NCBI GenBank assembly: GCA_964370855.1
Contig: CAYJMF010000027.1
Coordinates: forward strand, 1 to 49,520
DNA length: 49,520 nt
Direction: 5' to 3'
Source: JAKLKS01 sp964370855
GTDB taxonomy: Bacteria; Planctomycetota; JAJSAM01; JAKLKS01
The position numbers were made by a program, and so were the translations under genes. The notes under the pieces are model-generated. The model saw only the letters and a program-made list of their open reading frames with translations, did no database searches and had not been told where the DNA came from. Shown here piece by piece: positions 7,963 to 16,013 of the stretch (within the stretch, counting starts at the first letter, position 1; every line of letters begins with the position of its first letter).

Positions 7963-8436
7963 CACCGATTTGCTGCGGTGGAGGGCGCAGAGGGCGACGG
8001 CGAGGGCGTCGGACGCGTCGGTGGGGTGCGGAAGTTCCGCCAGCCCGAGGATGATCTTCACCATCGCCCCCACCTGCTCCTTCGTCGCGGCGCCCCGCCC
8101 CGTGACCGACTTCTTCACCGTCGCCGGAGGGAACTGCACCACGGAAAGCCCCGCCAGGGCCGCCGCCAGGAGCGCCGCGCCGCGCCCCTCCCCGAGCGCC
8201 AGCGCCGCCCGCGCCCCCTTGCCGAAGAACGCCTCCTCGACGGCCACGAGCTCCGGTCGGTGCTCCGCGATGAGCCCCCGCACCCCCTCGTGGAGGACGC
8301 GGAGCCGCTCGGGCACGTCGTCGCCGGCCCGCGCGCGGAGCACGCCGTACCCCACCGCCCTCTGGGCGCTTCCGCGCATCTCGACGACGCCCCAGCCGAC
8401 GACCCGGGTGCCCGGGTCGATGCCGAGGACGCGCAC
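7930..8436 (-). CDS. ruvC: Holliday junction resolvase RuvC
   Basis: The 168-residue protein cleaves Holliday junctions as part of RuvABC. The four catalytic carboxylates are visible: Asp7 in GIDPG, Glu67 in VAVEEAFF, and Asp140 and Asp143 in TDASDAL. The basic segment VKKSVTGRGAATKEQV is also conserved. The last 14 residues (SKSVSDTYMLRPRR) are encoded by the REP copy at the end of the transposase element and have no family counterpart, so the original stop was probably replaced when the element arrived. It starts 6 bases after the M16 peptidase pair and is likely co-transcribed with it. ruvA and ruvB are not in the window. Confidence 0.93.
   Translation of the reverse strand: MRVLGIDPGTRVVGWGVVEMRGSAQRAVGYGVLRARAGDDVPERLRVLHEGVRGLIAEHRPELVAVEEAFFGKGARAALALGEGRGAALLAAALAGLSVVQFPPATVKKSVTGRGAATKEQVGAMVKIILGLAELPHPTDASDALAVALCALHRSKSVSDTYMLRPRR
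7945..7974 (-). repeat. REP copy c, right end of the RAYT element
   Basis: This is an inverted copy of 6893-6922 with one mismatch in 30; its palindrome is GGTGTCTGACACC at 7954-7966. It is translated on both strands, as the last codons of the transposase on the plus strand and of ruvC on the minus strand. Confidence 0.9.
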
Positions 8437-8442
8437 GCGCCG

Positions 8443-9942
8443 CTACCGGACCGGCAGTTCCTTCGCCGGCCCGAGTTCCTCCGGCGCCGCGTCGAAGAGC
8501 GAGGGGTCGCCCACGAGCACGAGCACCAGCCCCTCGGGCCGCAGGTACTCCCTCGCCACGGCCTGCACGTCGGCCACGGTGACGGAGCGGACGATCTCGC
8601 GGTACCGGTCGAGCCAGGCCTCAGGGTACTCCTTGAACTCGAGGGTCGCGTACTGGGAGGCGAGCGACGCGGGGCTCTCGATGACCTGCACGAAGCCGTT
8701 GAGGATGGAGTCCTTCGCCATCCGGAGCTCCTCCTCGGACACCGCCTCGTCGCGCATCCCCGCGATGAGCCCCTTCATGAGCCCGATGGCCCGGTAGGTG
8801 GAGGAGGCCTTCGTCTCCGTGCCGGACATGAATGTCCCGCCCCGGGAGGCGCGTGCGAGCCCCGACCAGACCGAGTAGGCGAGCCCCTCCTTCGTGCGCA
8901 CGACCTTCGTCATGCGCGACCAGAACGAGCCGCCGCCGAGGATGAGGTTCATGACGTCGAACTTCACCCGGTCCACGGAGTTCTGCGGCGGGCCCCAGTG
9001 GCCCATGCGGATGTTGGTCTGGGTGACGCCGGCCATGGGGACGACGTAGTGGCCGCCGGCGTACTTCCGCTCGAAGGGGGCGGGCCACTTCGGCAGCGGC
9101 TCCGCCGACTTCCCCCAGCCCTCGAAGACCTTCTCGAGCCGCGCCACGAGGGCGTCGCGGTCGAAGTCGCCGGCGATGCCGAGGACGAAGGTCTCGGGAT
9201 GGAACCACTTCGCGTGGAAGGCGCGGAGGTCGTCGGGGGTGATGGACTGGAGGCTCTTCGCCGTGACCAGGGCCCCGTAGGGATGGCCCGGGTGGACCGC
9301 CGCGTCGAAGGCGCGGCCGAGGACGCCGCCGGGGCTCTGGAAGGCGCGCTGGAGCCCCTGGAGCGACATGGCCACGGTCTGCTGGAAGCGGCCCTCGTCG
9401 AAGCGGGGGTTGCGGAGCACGTCGGCGAACAGCTCGAGGCCGCGGTCGAGGTCCTTGGACATGAAGGAGAAGGAGGCGGAGAGGTTCTCCGCCCCGGCGC
9501 CGACGCCGATGGAGCCGGCGAGGAGGTCGAGGGCCGAGTCGAGGTCCTCGGGGGAGAGGGTTGCCGTCCCGCCGCCTCGCACCATCCCGCAGGCCATGGA
9601 GGCGAGCCCCTCCTTCCCCGCGGGGTCGAAGACGGAGCCGCCGTTGAAGACCGCCGTCGCGTCCACGATGGGGAGGGTGCGGTCCTGGATCAGGTGGAGC
9701 ACCATCCCGTTGGACAGGACGACCCGCTCCGAGTGGGGGAAGGCGAACTCCTGCTCGGCGAACTGGAGGTCCTTCGGGTGGACGGGGCGGTCCCCGCTCC
9801 CCGCGACGGTGGAGGCGGAATCCGCGGGAAGGGAGGAGGAGGCTCCGTCGGAGGCGCATCCCTGCAGGGCCGGGGAGGAGAGGAGGACCGCCGCGGCGAG
9901 GGCGGCGGCGGTCAGCCGGCGGCGGCGGAGGAGGTCGTTCAC
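8443..9942 (-). CDS. M16-family lipoprotein lacking the zinc motif
   Basis: The 499-residue protein has a lipoprotein signal ending LQGC (Cys29) and two M16 (insulinase/pitrilysin-like) halves. The first begins SNGMVLHLIQDRTLPIVD; the second contains MAGVTQTNIRMGHWGPPQN and the VRTKEGLAYSVWSG stretch typical of the R/Y-pair region. At the position where active members have HxxEH it reads GLASMACGMVRGGG, so no zinc can be bound and it should be inactive. Paired active and inactive M16 subunits are well known, as in mitochondrial processing peptidase and bacterial pairs. It follows the catalytic partner by 7 bases, so a periplasmic heterodimer anchored through this lipid is likely. Confidence 0.87.
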   Translation of the reverse strand: MNDLLRRRRLTAAALAAAVLLSSPALQGCASDGASSSLPADSASTVAGSGDRPVHPKDLQFAEQEFAFPHSERVVLSNGMVLHLIQDRTLPIVDATAVFNGGSVFDPAGKEGLASMACGMVRGGGTATLSPEDLDSALDLLAGSIGVGAGAENLSASFSFMSKDLDRGLELFADVLRNPRFDEGRFQQTVAMSLQGLQRAFQSPGGVLGRAFDAAVHPGHPYGALVTAKSLQSITPDDLRAFHAKWFHPETFVLGIAGDFDRDALVARLEKVFEGWGKSAEPLPKWPAPFERKYAGGHYVVPMAGVTQTNIRMGHWGPPQNSVDRVKFDVMNLILGGGSFWSRMTKVVRTKEGLAYSVWSGLARASRGGTFMSGTETKASSTYRAIGLMKGLIAGMRDEAVSEEELRMAKDSILNGFVQVIESPASLASQYATLEFKEYPEAWLDRYREIVRSVTVADVQAVAREYLRPEGLVLVLVGDPSLFDAAPEELGPAKELPVR

Positions 9943-9949
9943 GGGGGGC

Positions 9950-11620
9950 CTACTTTCCGTTGGTGGACGCGGGGGCGTCGGCGGGGAGGAGGTGGAGGAC
10001 GGTGCGGTTGTCCTTCGTCAGGTACCGGCGCGCGGCGGCCATGATCTCCTCCTTCGTCACCTTCGCGCTCCGCTCGAGGTAGGTGTTCACGAAGTCCCAG
10101 CCGTAGAGGAGCTCGTAGGTGGTGAGGGTCTGGGCGAGGTCCATGTTGGACTGCATGCCGCGCAGGAGGTTGGCGGTGTTCTGGTTGCGAACCTTGAGGA
10201 GCTCATCGTCGGTGACCGGCTCCTCCTGGAGGCGCCGGATCTGGTCGTAGATCTCCCCCTCGACGTCGGCCAGGGTCTTCCCCGGCAGCGGCGTGCCGAC
10301 GAAGACGAAGGTCCCGGCGTGGAGGGAGTCCTGGTTGCCCGCGAAGATGCGGCCGATGCGCTTCTCCCAGAGGGCCTTGTCGAGGCGGCCCGAGTTCCCC
10401 GAGGAGAGGACGCCGCTCAGGATGTCGAGGGCGAACATGTCCGGGTGGCCGAGGGCGGGGCGGTGGAACATCATCGCGACCTGGGGGACGCGGAGGTTCT
10501 GCACCTTCGCCTCGACCCGCTTCTCCCCGAGCTGGGACGGCTCCCTCGTGCTGACCGGCTCCGGGTCGGGCTGGCGGGGGATGTCCCCGAAGTACTTCCC
10601 GAGGAGCGCCATGACGGTCTCGAACTTCACGTCGCCGACGACGCAGGCGACGGCGCGGTTGGGCGCGTAGTACTTGCGGAAGAACGCCTCCACCTGGGTG
10701 CGGGAGACGCGGGCGATGTCGCTGGCCCAGCCGATGACCGGGGAGCCGTAGGGGTGGGCGCCGAAGGCGGCGGCGTTGAGCTGTTCCCACAGGACGCCGT
10801 TGGGGTTGTTGTCCACCCGCATGCGGCGCTCCTCCATGATCACGTCCCGCTCCTTGTAGAACTGGCGGAAGACGGGATTGCGCATGCGGCCCGACTCGAC
10901 CAGCGCCCACAGCTCGAGGCGGTTGGCCGGGAGGGAGTAGAAGTACTGGGTGGAGTCGGCGCCGGTGGATGCGTTGAGGCCCCAGGCGCCGTTCTGCTCG
11001 AGGATCTGCCAGTCCTCGTCGTCCACGACGTAGTGGTCGGCCTCCTCCTGGACCCTGCAGAACTCCAGTTCCAGGTCGAAGACCCTCTTCACCGAGGGGT
11101 CGAGGACGAAGAGGGGCTTCGCCTCGGCGAGGAGCTTCGCGGCGCTGTCGGCGTCCTTCCGCTCCGCGGGGGCAGCCTCGGCCAGCGCCCAGGCGTGGGA
11201 GAGGCGGACGATCTCGTCGAAGACCTCGGTGTGGCGGCGGATGGCGACGGGGAGGGCCTCGCGGGCGGCGAGGATCTCGTGGTAGAGGCGCTCCGTCTTC
11301 TCGAGGAGGGGCCTTTCCGCCTGGTAGTTCGTGGTGCCCCAGACGTCGGTGCCCTTGAAGAGCATGTGCTCGAGGATGTGGGCGATGCCGGTCTGCCCGA
11401 CCTTCTCGTCCACGCCGCCGACGCGGAACTTCACCACGCAGGAGACGGTGGGGGCCTCGTGGCGCTCGACGACGAGGACCTTCATCCCGTTGGGGAGGGT
11501 CCCCTCCTTCACGGGGATGCGGAAGCCCGTGGCGTCGTCCGCGTCGCCGGCCCGGGCGGCGGGGCAGGAGAGAAGGGCGGCGGCGGCGAGGGCCGCGACC
11601 GCGAGGCGCTTCCTCTGCAT
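9950..11620 (-). CDS. zinc-dependent M16 peptidase
   Basis: The 556-residue protein has a cleavable signal peptide (MQRKRLAVAALAAAALL, cut near AARA) and the catalytic motif HILEH at residues 81-85 (His81, Glu84, His85). A third zinc ligand is expected in ERDVIMEERRM. About 100 residues of mainly helical sequence between the motif and SALPANRLELWAL-type sequence are longer than in the simplest members. The C-terminal half contains HRPALGHPDMFALDILSGVLSSG, the usual second-domain start. It should degrade peptides in the periplasm, together with the inactive M16 lipoprotein encoded 7 bases downstream. ATG follows GGAGG at a suitable distance. Confidence 0.9.
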   Translation of the reverse strand: MQRKRLAVAALAAAALLSCPAARAGDADDATGFRIPVKEGTLPNGMKVLVVERHEAPTVSCVVKFRVGGVDEKVGQTGIAHILEHMLFKGTDVWGTTNYQAERPLLEKTERLYHEILAAREALPVAIRRHTEVFDEIVRLSHAWALAEAAPAERKDADSAAKLLAEAKPLFVLDPSVKRVFDLELEFCRVQEEADHYVVDDEDWQILEQNGAWGLNASTGADSTQYFYSLPANRLELWALVESGRMRNPVFRQFYKERDVIMEERRMRVDNNPNGVLWEQLNAAAFGAHPYGSPVIGWASDIARVSRTQVEAFFRKYYAPNRAVACVVGDVKFETVMALLGKYFGDIPRQPDPEPVSTREPSQLGEKRVEAKVQNLRVPQVAMMFHRPALGHPDMFALDILSGVLSSGNSGRLDKALWEKRIGRIFAGNQDSLHAGTFVFVGTPLPGKTLADVEGEIYDQIRRLQEEPVTDDELLKVRNQNTANLLRGMQSNMDLAQTLTTYELLYGWDFVNTYLERSAKVTKEEIMAAARRYLTKDNRTVLHLLPADAPASTNGK

Positions 11621-11659
11621 GGGGGGAGACCTCCGTGGAGTGGCGCGTCGAAACCGCCG

Positions 11660-11665
11660 ATGCTA
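11660..11665 (-). promoter_or_regulatory. candidate -10 for the M16-ruvC operon (TAGCAT)
   Basis: TAGCAT reads on the minus strand 39 bases before the M16 start codon. It matches the window-wide TANNNT pattern, and the leader carries a GGAGG ribosome site. Confidence 0.35.
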
Positions 11666-11700
11666 CGCATCCCCATGGGCGCCCCCGAGGAATACCCCCC

Positions 11701-11803
11701 GGCGACCATTCGGTGTCAGACACCTTTCGGCGGCGGCGGACCGCACCGCGTGGATACTGGTTTCCTTCCGCCGCCGAAAGGTGTCTGACACCGAATGGTC
11801 GCC
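11701..11803. repeat. REP doublet: 36-bp inverted repeat (copies d and e)
   Basis: Two perfect 36-base inverted arms occupy 11701-11736 and 11768-11803 with 31 bases between them. Each arm contains a GGTGTC-N-GACACC palindrome (11712-11724 and 11780-11792). The doublet sits between the divergent M16 and biotin operons. The bioF ATG at 11795 lies inside the right arm. Confidence 0.93.
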
Positions 11804-12928
11804 GCCCGACTGAACGCGCTGAAGATTGCCGGTCTCCACCGGAGGGTCCGGACCCTGGACGGGGCCGGGCCCCGCACGACCTCCGGGGGGCGGCCCCTCC
11901 TCTCCTTCGCCTCCAACGACTACCTCGGGCTCGCCTCGGACCCGCGCCTCGTCGAGGCGCTCGCCGCGGGGGCCCGGGCGGAGGGGGCCGGTGCCGGGGC
12001 GGCGCGGCTCCTGGCCGGGAGCCGGCCCTCCCACGACGCGCTGGAGCGGGAGGTCGCCGCGTTCAAGGGGGCGGAGGCGGCGCTGCTGTTCGGGTCCGGT
12101 TTCCTCGCCAACGCGACCCTCCTGCCGGCGCTGGCCGGGGAGGGGGATCTCGTCGTGTCCGACCGCCTCAACCACGCTTCCATCGTGGACGGCTGCCGCC
12201 TCTCCCGCGCCGCCGTGGCCGTCACGCCCCACCGGGACGTGGAGGGGGTCCGCGCCGCCCTCGGGCGCGGCGGCTTCCGGCGGCGGGTCCTCGTCACCGA
12301 GGGGCTTTTCTCCATGGAGGGGCATGTCGCCCCCCTCGCCGCACTCGCCGCGGCGGCCCGTGAGCACGACGCGCTCCTCGTCATCGACGACGCCCACGGC
12401 AACGGGGTCCTCGGACCCGGCGGACGCGGTGCGGCGGCGGCGGCGGGGATCCTGCCGGGCCCGGGGGTCGTCGAGGTGGGGACCTTCGGGAAGGCCTTCG
12501 GCGGGTACGGGGCCTTCGTCGCCTGGACGGCCGACGGGGTGGACCTCCTCCGCCACGCCGCCCGGGGCTTCCTCTTCTCCACCGCGCTTCCTCCCGGCGT
12601 CGCCGCCATGGCCCGCGAGGGACTGCGCATCGCCGCCGCCGAGCCGGATCGCCGGGAGCGGGTCGCCGCCCTCGCGCGCCGGTTCCGCGCCGCCCTCGGC
12701 CCCGCCGCGGGAGGGGAGGACTCCTCTCCCATCGTGCCCGTGATGCTCGGCGATCCCGCCGCCGCGACGGCCGTCGCGGACCGGCTCCTCGAACGGGGCT
12801 TCTGGGCCCCCGCCGTCCGTCCGCCGACGGTCCCCGAGGGGGGCTCCCGCCTCCGGGTCAGCCTCTCCGCCGCCCACGCCGAGGAGGAGGCGGACGCGCT
12901 GGCCGCCGCCCTCAGGGAGTGCCTGTGA
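11795..12928 (+). CDS. bioF: 8-amino-7-oxononanoate synthase (KAPA synthase)
   Basis: The 377-residue PLP enzyme condenses pimeloyl thioester with alanine, an early step of biotin synthesis. Conserved features are LLSFASNDYLGLASDP near residue 40, NHASIVDG at 126-133, VTEGLFSMEGH, the PLP-contacting DDAH at 198-201, and the Schiff-base lysine Lys233 in TFGKAFGGYG. Length is normal. The start is odd: the ATG lies within the right arm of the REP doublet, only 2 bases after its palindrome, and no Shine-Dalgarno sequence precedes it. CTG codons at 11810 or 11819 could serve instead. bioD follows with a GTGA overlap, so bioF leads the bioFDAB operon. Confidence 0.93.
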   Translation: MVAARLNALKIAGLHRRVRTLDGAGPRTTSGGRPLLSFASNDYLGLASDPRLVEALAAGARAEGAGAGAARLLAGSRPSHDALEREVAAFKGAEAALLFGSGFLANATLLPALAGEGDLVVSDRLNHASIVDGCRLSRAAVAVTPHRDVEGVRAALGRGGFRRRVLVTEGLFSMEGHVAPLAALAAAAREHDALLVIDDAHGNGVLGPGGRGAAAAAGILPGPGVVEVGTFGKAFGGYGAFVAWTADGVDLLRHAARGFLFSTALPPGVAAMAREGLRIAAAEPDRRERVAALARRFRAALGPAAGGEDSSPIVPVMLGDPAAATAVADRLLERGFWAPAVRPPTVPEGGSRLRVSLSAAHAEEEADALAAALRECL

Positions 12929-13638
12929 AGCCCCGCGGCCTCCTCGTCGCCGGCACCGACACCGGCGTCGGCAAGACCTCCGTGGCCGCGGGGCTCGCGC
13001 GCCTGCTGCGGGATCGGGGCGTGGACGTCGGCGTCATGAAGCCCGCCGCCACCGGCGTGCCCCCGGACGGGGACGCCGACCTCCTCCGCGCCGCGGCGGG
13101 GTGCGACGATCCCCTCGATCTCGTCTCCCCGCTCCGTCTCCGGGATCCCCTGGCGCCCGCCGCTGCCGCGGAGAGGGAGGGCAGGAGCCCCGATCCCGCC
13201 TCGCTCCTCCGCGCCTTCGCCGCCCTCGCCGCTCGCCGCCGCTTCGTCGTCGTCGAGGGCGTGGGCGGACTCCTCGTCCCCGTCGCCTGGAACTGGACCC
13301 TCGCGGACATGGCGCGGGAGTTCGCCCTCCCCGTCCTCCTCGTCGCGCGGGCCGGCCTCGGCACCCTCAACCACGTGGCCCTCACCCTGGAGGCGGCCCG
13401 CGCCCGGGAACTGCGCGTGCTCGGCGTGGTCCTCGTCCGGGAGCACGGGGGCCCCCCCGGCCTCGCCGAGGAGACGAACCCGGCGTCGCTCCGCCGCATG
13501 GGCTGCGGGCCCCTCCTCGGCACGTTGGAGCGTTTGCCCGCCGATGGCGCCGCCGACCCCGCCGCCCTCGCCGCCGCCCTCGCCCGCACCGTGGATCTCG
13601 CCCCCGTCTACGCGGAGGTGGACCGTGGCGACGCCTGA
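12925..13638 (+). CDS. bioD: dethiobiotin synthetase
   Basis: The protein of about 237 residues uses ATP and CO2 to close the ureido ring of dethiobiotin from DAPA. The P-loop GTDTGVGKTSVAAG is at residues 10-23, followed by MKPAATG (substrate lysine region) and VVEGVGGLLVPV in the middle, all typical. The GTG at 12925 overlaps the bioF stop as GTGA and lies 5 bases after CAGGGAG. A GTG two codons earlier is also in frame. bioA starts inside its last codons, indicating translational coupling in the biotin operon. Confidence 0.93.
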   Translation: MKPRGLLVAGTDTGVGKTSVAAGLARLLRDRGVDVGVMKPAATGVPPDGDADLLRAAAGCDDPLDLVSPLRLRDPLAPAAAAEREGRSPDPASLLRAFAALAARRRFVVVEGVGGLLVPVAWNWTLADMAREFALPVLLVARAGLGTLNHVALTLEAARARELRVLGVVLVREHGGPPGLAEETNPASLRRMGCGPLLGTLERLPADGAADPAALAAALARTVDLAPVYAEVDRGDA

Positions 13639-14989
13639 GGAGCGGGACCGCTGGAAGCGGCTCGACCGGGCCCACGTCTGGCACCCCTTCACCCAGATGG
13701 CGGAGTGGACCGACCCCCTCGTCATCGAGCGGGCCGTGGGGCCGTTCCTCCTCGACGCCGACGGGAGGAGGTACATCGACGGCGTCTCCTCGCTCTGGGT
13801 GACGGTCCACGGCCACCGCGAACCGGCCCTCGACGGTGCCGTCCGGGAGCAGCTCGACCGCGTGGCCCACACGACGCTCCTCGGCCTCGCGAGCCCCCCC
13901 TCCATCGAACTCGCCGCGCGCCTCGTCGCCATCGCACCCCCGGGCCTCACGCGGGTCTTCTACTCCGACGACGGTTCCACCGCCGTCGAGGTCGCCCTGA
14001 AGATGGCGTTCCTCCACCAGCAGCGCCGCGGGGAGACGGCCCGCACGAAGTTCCTCCACTTCTCCGGCTCCTACCACGGGGACACGCTGGGCGCCGTCGG
14101 CGTGGGGGGGATCGAACTGTTCCACCGGCTCTTCCATCCCCTTCTCGCCGACTCCTTCCGCGCCGCGCCCCCCTCCTGCTGGCGCTGCCTCCCGGGAAGG
14201 CCCTGCCCCCCCTGTGCCGCGGCGGCGCTGCCGGACTTCGAGGCGATCCTCGAGGAGCACGGGGCGGAGATCGCGGCGGTGGTGGTGGAGCCCGGCGTCC
14301 ACGGGGCGGCGGGCATGGTCCTCCAGCCTCCCGGGTGGCTTCGCCGCCTCGAGGGGGCGGCGCGGCGGGCCGGCGCGCTGCTCGTCGCCGACGAGGTCGC
14401 CACGGGCGTCGGCCGCACGGGGAAGTGGTTCGCCGTGGAGCACGAGGGGGTGCGGCCCGACCTCCTCTGCGTCGCCAAGGGGCTCTCCGGCGGCTACCTC
14501 CCCGTGGCGGCGACGCTGGCGACGGAGGCGATCCACGCCTCCTTCCTCGGGAAGCAGGAGGACCTCCGCACCTTCTTCCACGGACACACCTACACCGGGA
14601 ACCCGCTCGCCTGCGCGGCGGCCGTGGCGAACCTCGACCTCATGGAGGCGCGGGGGACCGTGGCGGAGGCGGCGCGGAAGGGGGCCCTCCTCGGGGATCT
14701 CCTCGCCCCGCTCCGCGGCCACCCGCGCGTGGCGGAGGTGCGGCGGCTCGGGCTCATGGCCGGAATCCAGCTCGCGCTCGACCCCGCGGCCCGCCTCCCC
14801 TTCCCCGCGGAGGAGCGGGCGGGGACCCGGGTCTGCCTCGAGGCGCGCGGCCGCGGGGCGATCCTCCGGCCGCTGGGGGACGTGGTCGTCCTGATGCCGC
14901 CCCCGGGCATCCCCGACGAAGTCCTCGCGGAACTCGCGGGGATCGTGGTGGACTCGGTGCACGCGATCTACGGAGGCGCGACCCCATGA
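13625..14989 (+). CDS. bioA: adenosylmethionine-8-amino-7-oxononanoate aminotransferase
   Basis: The 454-residue class III aminotransferase converts KAPA to DAPA using SAM as amino donor. HVWHPFTQMAEW at residues 18-29 is diagnostic for BioA, with YSDDGSTAVEVALKMA, FSGSYHGDT, LLVADEVATGVGRTGK and the PLP lysine Lys285 in VAKGLSGGYLP. An inserted loop at 185-197 carries four cysteines (SCWRCLPGRPCPPC), as in one subgroup of BioA proteins, and could hold a metal. The GTG at 13625 follows GGAGGT and overlaps bioD by 14 bases; a longer upstream frame is low-complexity and lies within bioD. Confidence 0.94.
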   Translation: MATPEERDRWKRLDRAHVWHPFTQMAEWTDPLVIERAVGPFLLDADGRRYIDGVSSLWVTVHGHREPALDGAVREQLDRVAHTTLLGLASPPSIELAARLVAIAPPGLTRVFYSDDGSTAVEVALKMAFLHQQRRGETARTKFLHFSGSYHGDTLGAVGVGGIELFHRLFHPLLADSFRAAPPSCWRCLPGRPCPPCAAAALPDFEAILEEHGAEIAAVVVEPGVHGAAGMVLQPPGWLRRLEGAARRAGALLVADEVATGVGRTGKWFAVEHEGVRPDLLCVAKGLSGGYLPVAATLATEAIHASFLGKQEDLRTFFHGHTYTGNPLACAAAVANLDLMEARGTVAEAARKGALLGDLLAPLRGHPRVAEVRRLGLMAGIQLALDPAARLPFPAEERAGTRVCLEARGRGAILRPLGDVVVLMPPPGIPDEVLAELAGIVVDSVHAIYGGATP

Positions 14990-15987
14990 AGAGGAACTGG
15001 ATGGCGCTGGCCGACGAGGCCCTGGAGCGGGACGGCGTCGCCGCGGAGCGGGCGCGGGAGGCCCTGGAGGCCCCGGAGACGGAGACCTGGGAACTCCTCG
15101 CCGCCGCCCGCCGCGTGCGCGTCCACCACCACGGGAACCGCGTGCGCATCCACGTCCTGCAGAACGCCAAGCTCGGCGGCTGCCCCGAGGACTGCGGCTT
15201 CTGCTCCCAGTCCTCCCGCTTCGAAACGGGGGCGGGGCGGGAGCCTCTCATGTCCGTGGAGTCCATCGTCTCCGGGGCGCGGGACGCCGCCGCCGCGGGG
15301 GCCTGGAAGTACTGCATCGTGACGGCCACCCGGGGCCCCTCGGACCGGGACCTCGACGTGCTGTGCGAGGCGGTCCGGGAGATCAAGGGGTCCATCCCGG
15401 TGAAGGTCTGCACGTCGCTCGGGCTCCTCGACGCGCCCCGGGCCCGGCGCCTCGCCGAGGCCGGCGTGGATCGCTTCAACCACAACCTCGAGACATCGCG
15501 GCGCCTCTTCGGGGAGGTCTGCACCACCCACCGCTGGGAGGACCGCCGCCGCACCCTCGACCTCGTGCGCGAGGCGGGCATGGAGATCTGCTCCGGCGGC
15601 ATCATCGGCATGGGGGAGGGGACGGAGGACATCCTCGACCTCGCCTACGCCCTCAAGGAGGCCGGCGCCCACTCCATCCCCGTGAACTTCCTCGACCCCC
15701 GGCCCGGGACGCCGATGGCGGACCGTCCCCGGCTGACGCCGCTCCGCTGCCTCCAGGTGCTCTCCGTGTTCCGGCTCGTCCACCCGCGCGCCGACCTCCG
15801 CGCCGCCGGCGGCCGGGAGGTGAACCTCCGGAGCCTGCAGCCGCTCGCGCTGCTGGCGGCCAACTCCATCTTCTCCGACGGCTACCTCACGACCCCGGGC
15901 AACGCGCCGGACGCCGACCACGCGATGATCCGGGACGCGGGCTTCGTACCGGAGCGGGTGGCGGAGGCGGAACCCTTCGCCGTGTGA
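14986..15987 (+). CDS. bioB: biotin synthase, radical SAM
   Basis: The 333-residue enzyme inserts sulfur into dethiobiotin. CPEDCGFC at residues 66-73 gives the three cysteines (66, 70, 73) for the radical-SAM [4Fe-4S] cluster. The further BioB landmarks YCIVTATRGPSDRD, VCTSLGLL, NHNLETS, CSGGIIGMGE and NFLDPRPGTP are all present, as expected for the [2Fe-2S] ligands and dethiobiotin pocket. The ATG overlaps the bioA stop as ATGA, with GGAGG 9 bases before it. It is the last biotin gene; no bioC, bioH or bioW is present, so the pimeloyl precursor must be made elsewhere. Confidence 0.95.
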   Translation: MKRNWMALADEALERDGVAAERAREALEAPETETWELLAAARRVRVHHHGNRVRIHVLQNAKLGGCPEDCGFCSQSSRFETGAGREPLMSVESIVSGARDAAAAGAWKYCIVTATRGPSDRDLDVLCEAVREIKGSIPVKVCTSLGLLDAPRARRLAEAGVDRFNHNLETSRRLFGEVCTTHRWEDRRRTLDLVREAGMEICSGGIIGMGEGTEDILDLAYALKEAGAHSIPVNFLDPRPGTPMADRPRLTPLRCLQVLSVFRLVHPRADLRAAGGREVNLRSLQPLALLAANSIFSDGYLTTPGNAPDADHAMIRDAGFVPERVAEAEPFAV

Positions 15988-16001
15988 GGGGCGGCCCCGG
16001 G

Positions 16002-16007
16002 TAGCCT
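16002..16007 (+). promoter_or_regulatory. candidate -10 of ispD, leaderless geometry
   Basis: TAGCCT is followed by GTCGGG and the ispD ATG at 16014, the same 6-base spacing as at recO. It lies in the 26 bases between bioB and ispD, so ispDF may have their own start site. Confidence 0.4.
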
Positions 16008-16013
16008 GTCGGG

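Larger units (their letters stand above)
6893..7974. mobile_element. RAYT (IS200/IS605-like) element bounded by inverted REP copies
   Basis: The unit is 1082 bp long. Its ends are 30-bp inverted copies of each other at 6893-6922 and 7945-7974, with one mismatch, both centred on the GGTGTC-N-GACACC palindrome. Between them lies a single complete Y1-type transposase gene. It is inserted between the surface-protein gene and ruvC. Transposases of this family (RAYTs, TnpA-REP) are known to be associated with REP palindromes. No target duplication can be defined. Confidence 0.85.

Noticed and set aside
13544..13624. ATG at 13544 as bioA start
   Set aside because: It adds a Pro/Ser-rich stretch inside bioD; GTG at 13625 has GGAGGT and gives the usual BioA N-terminus.
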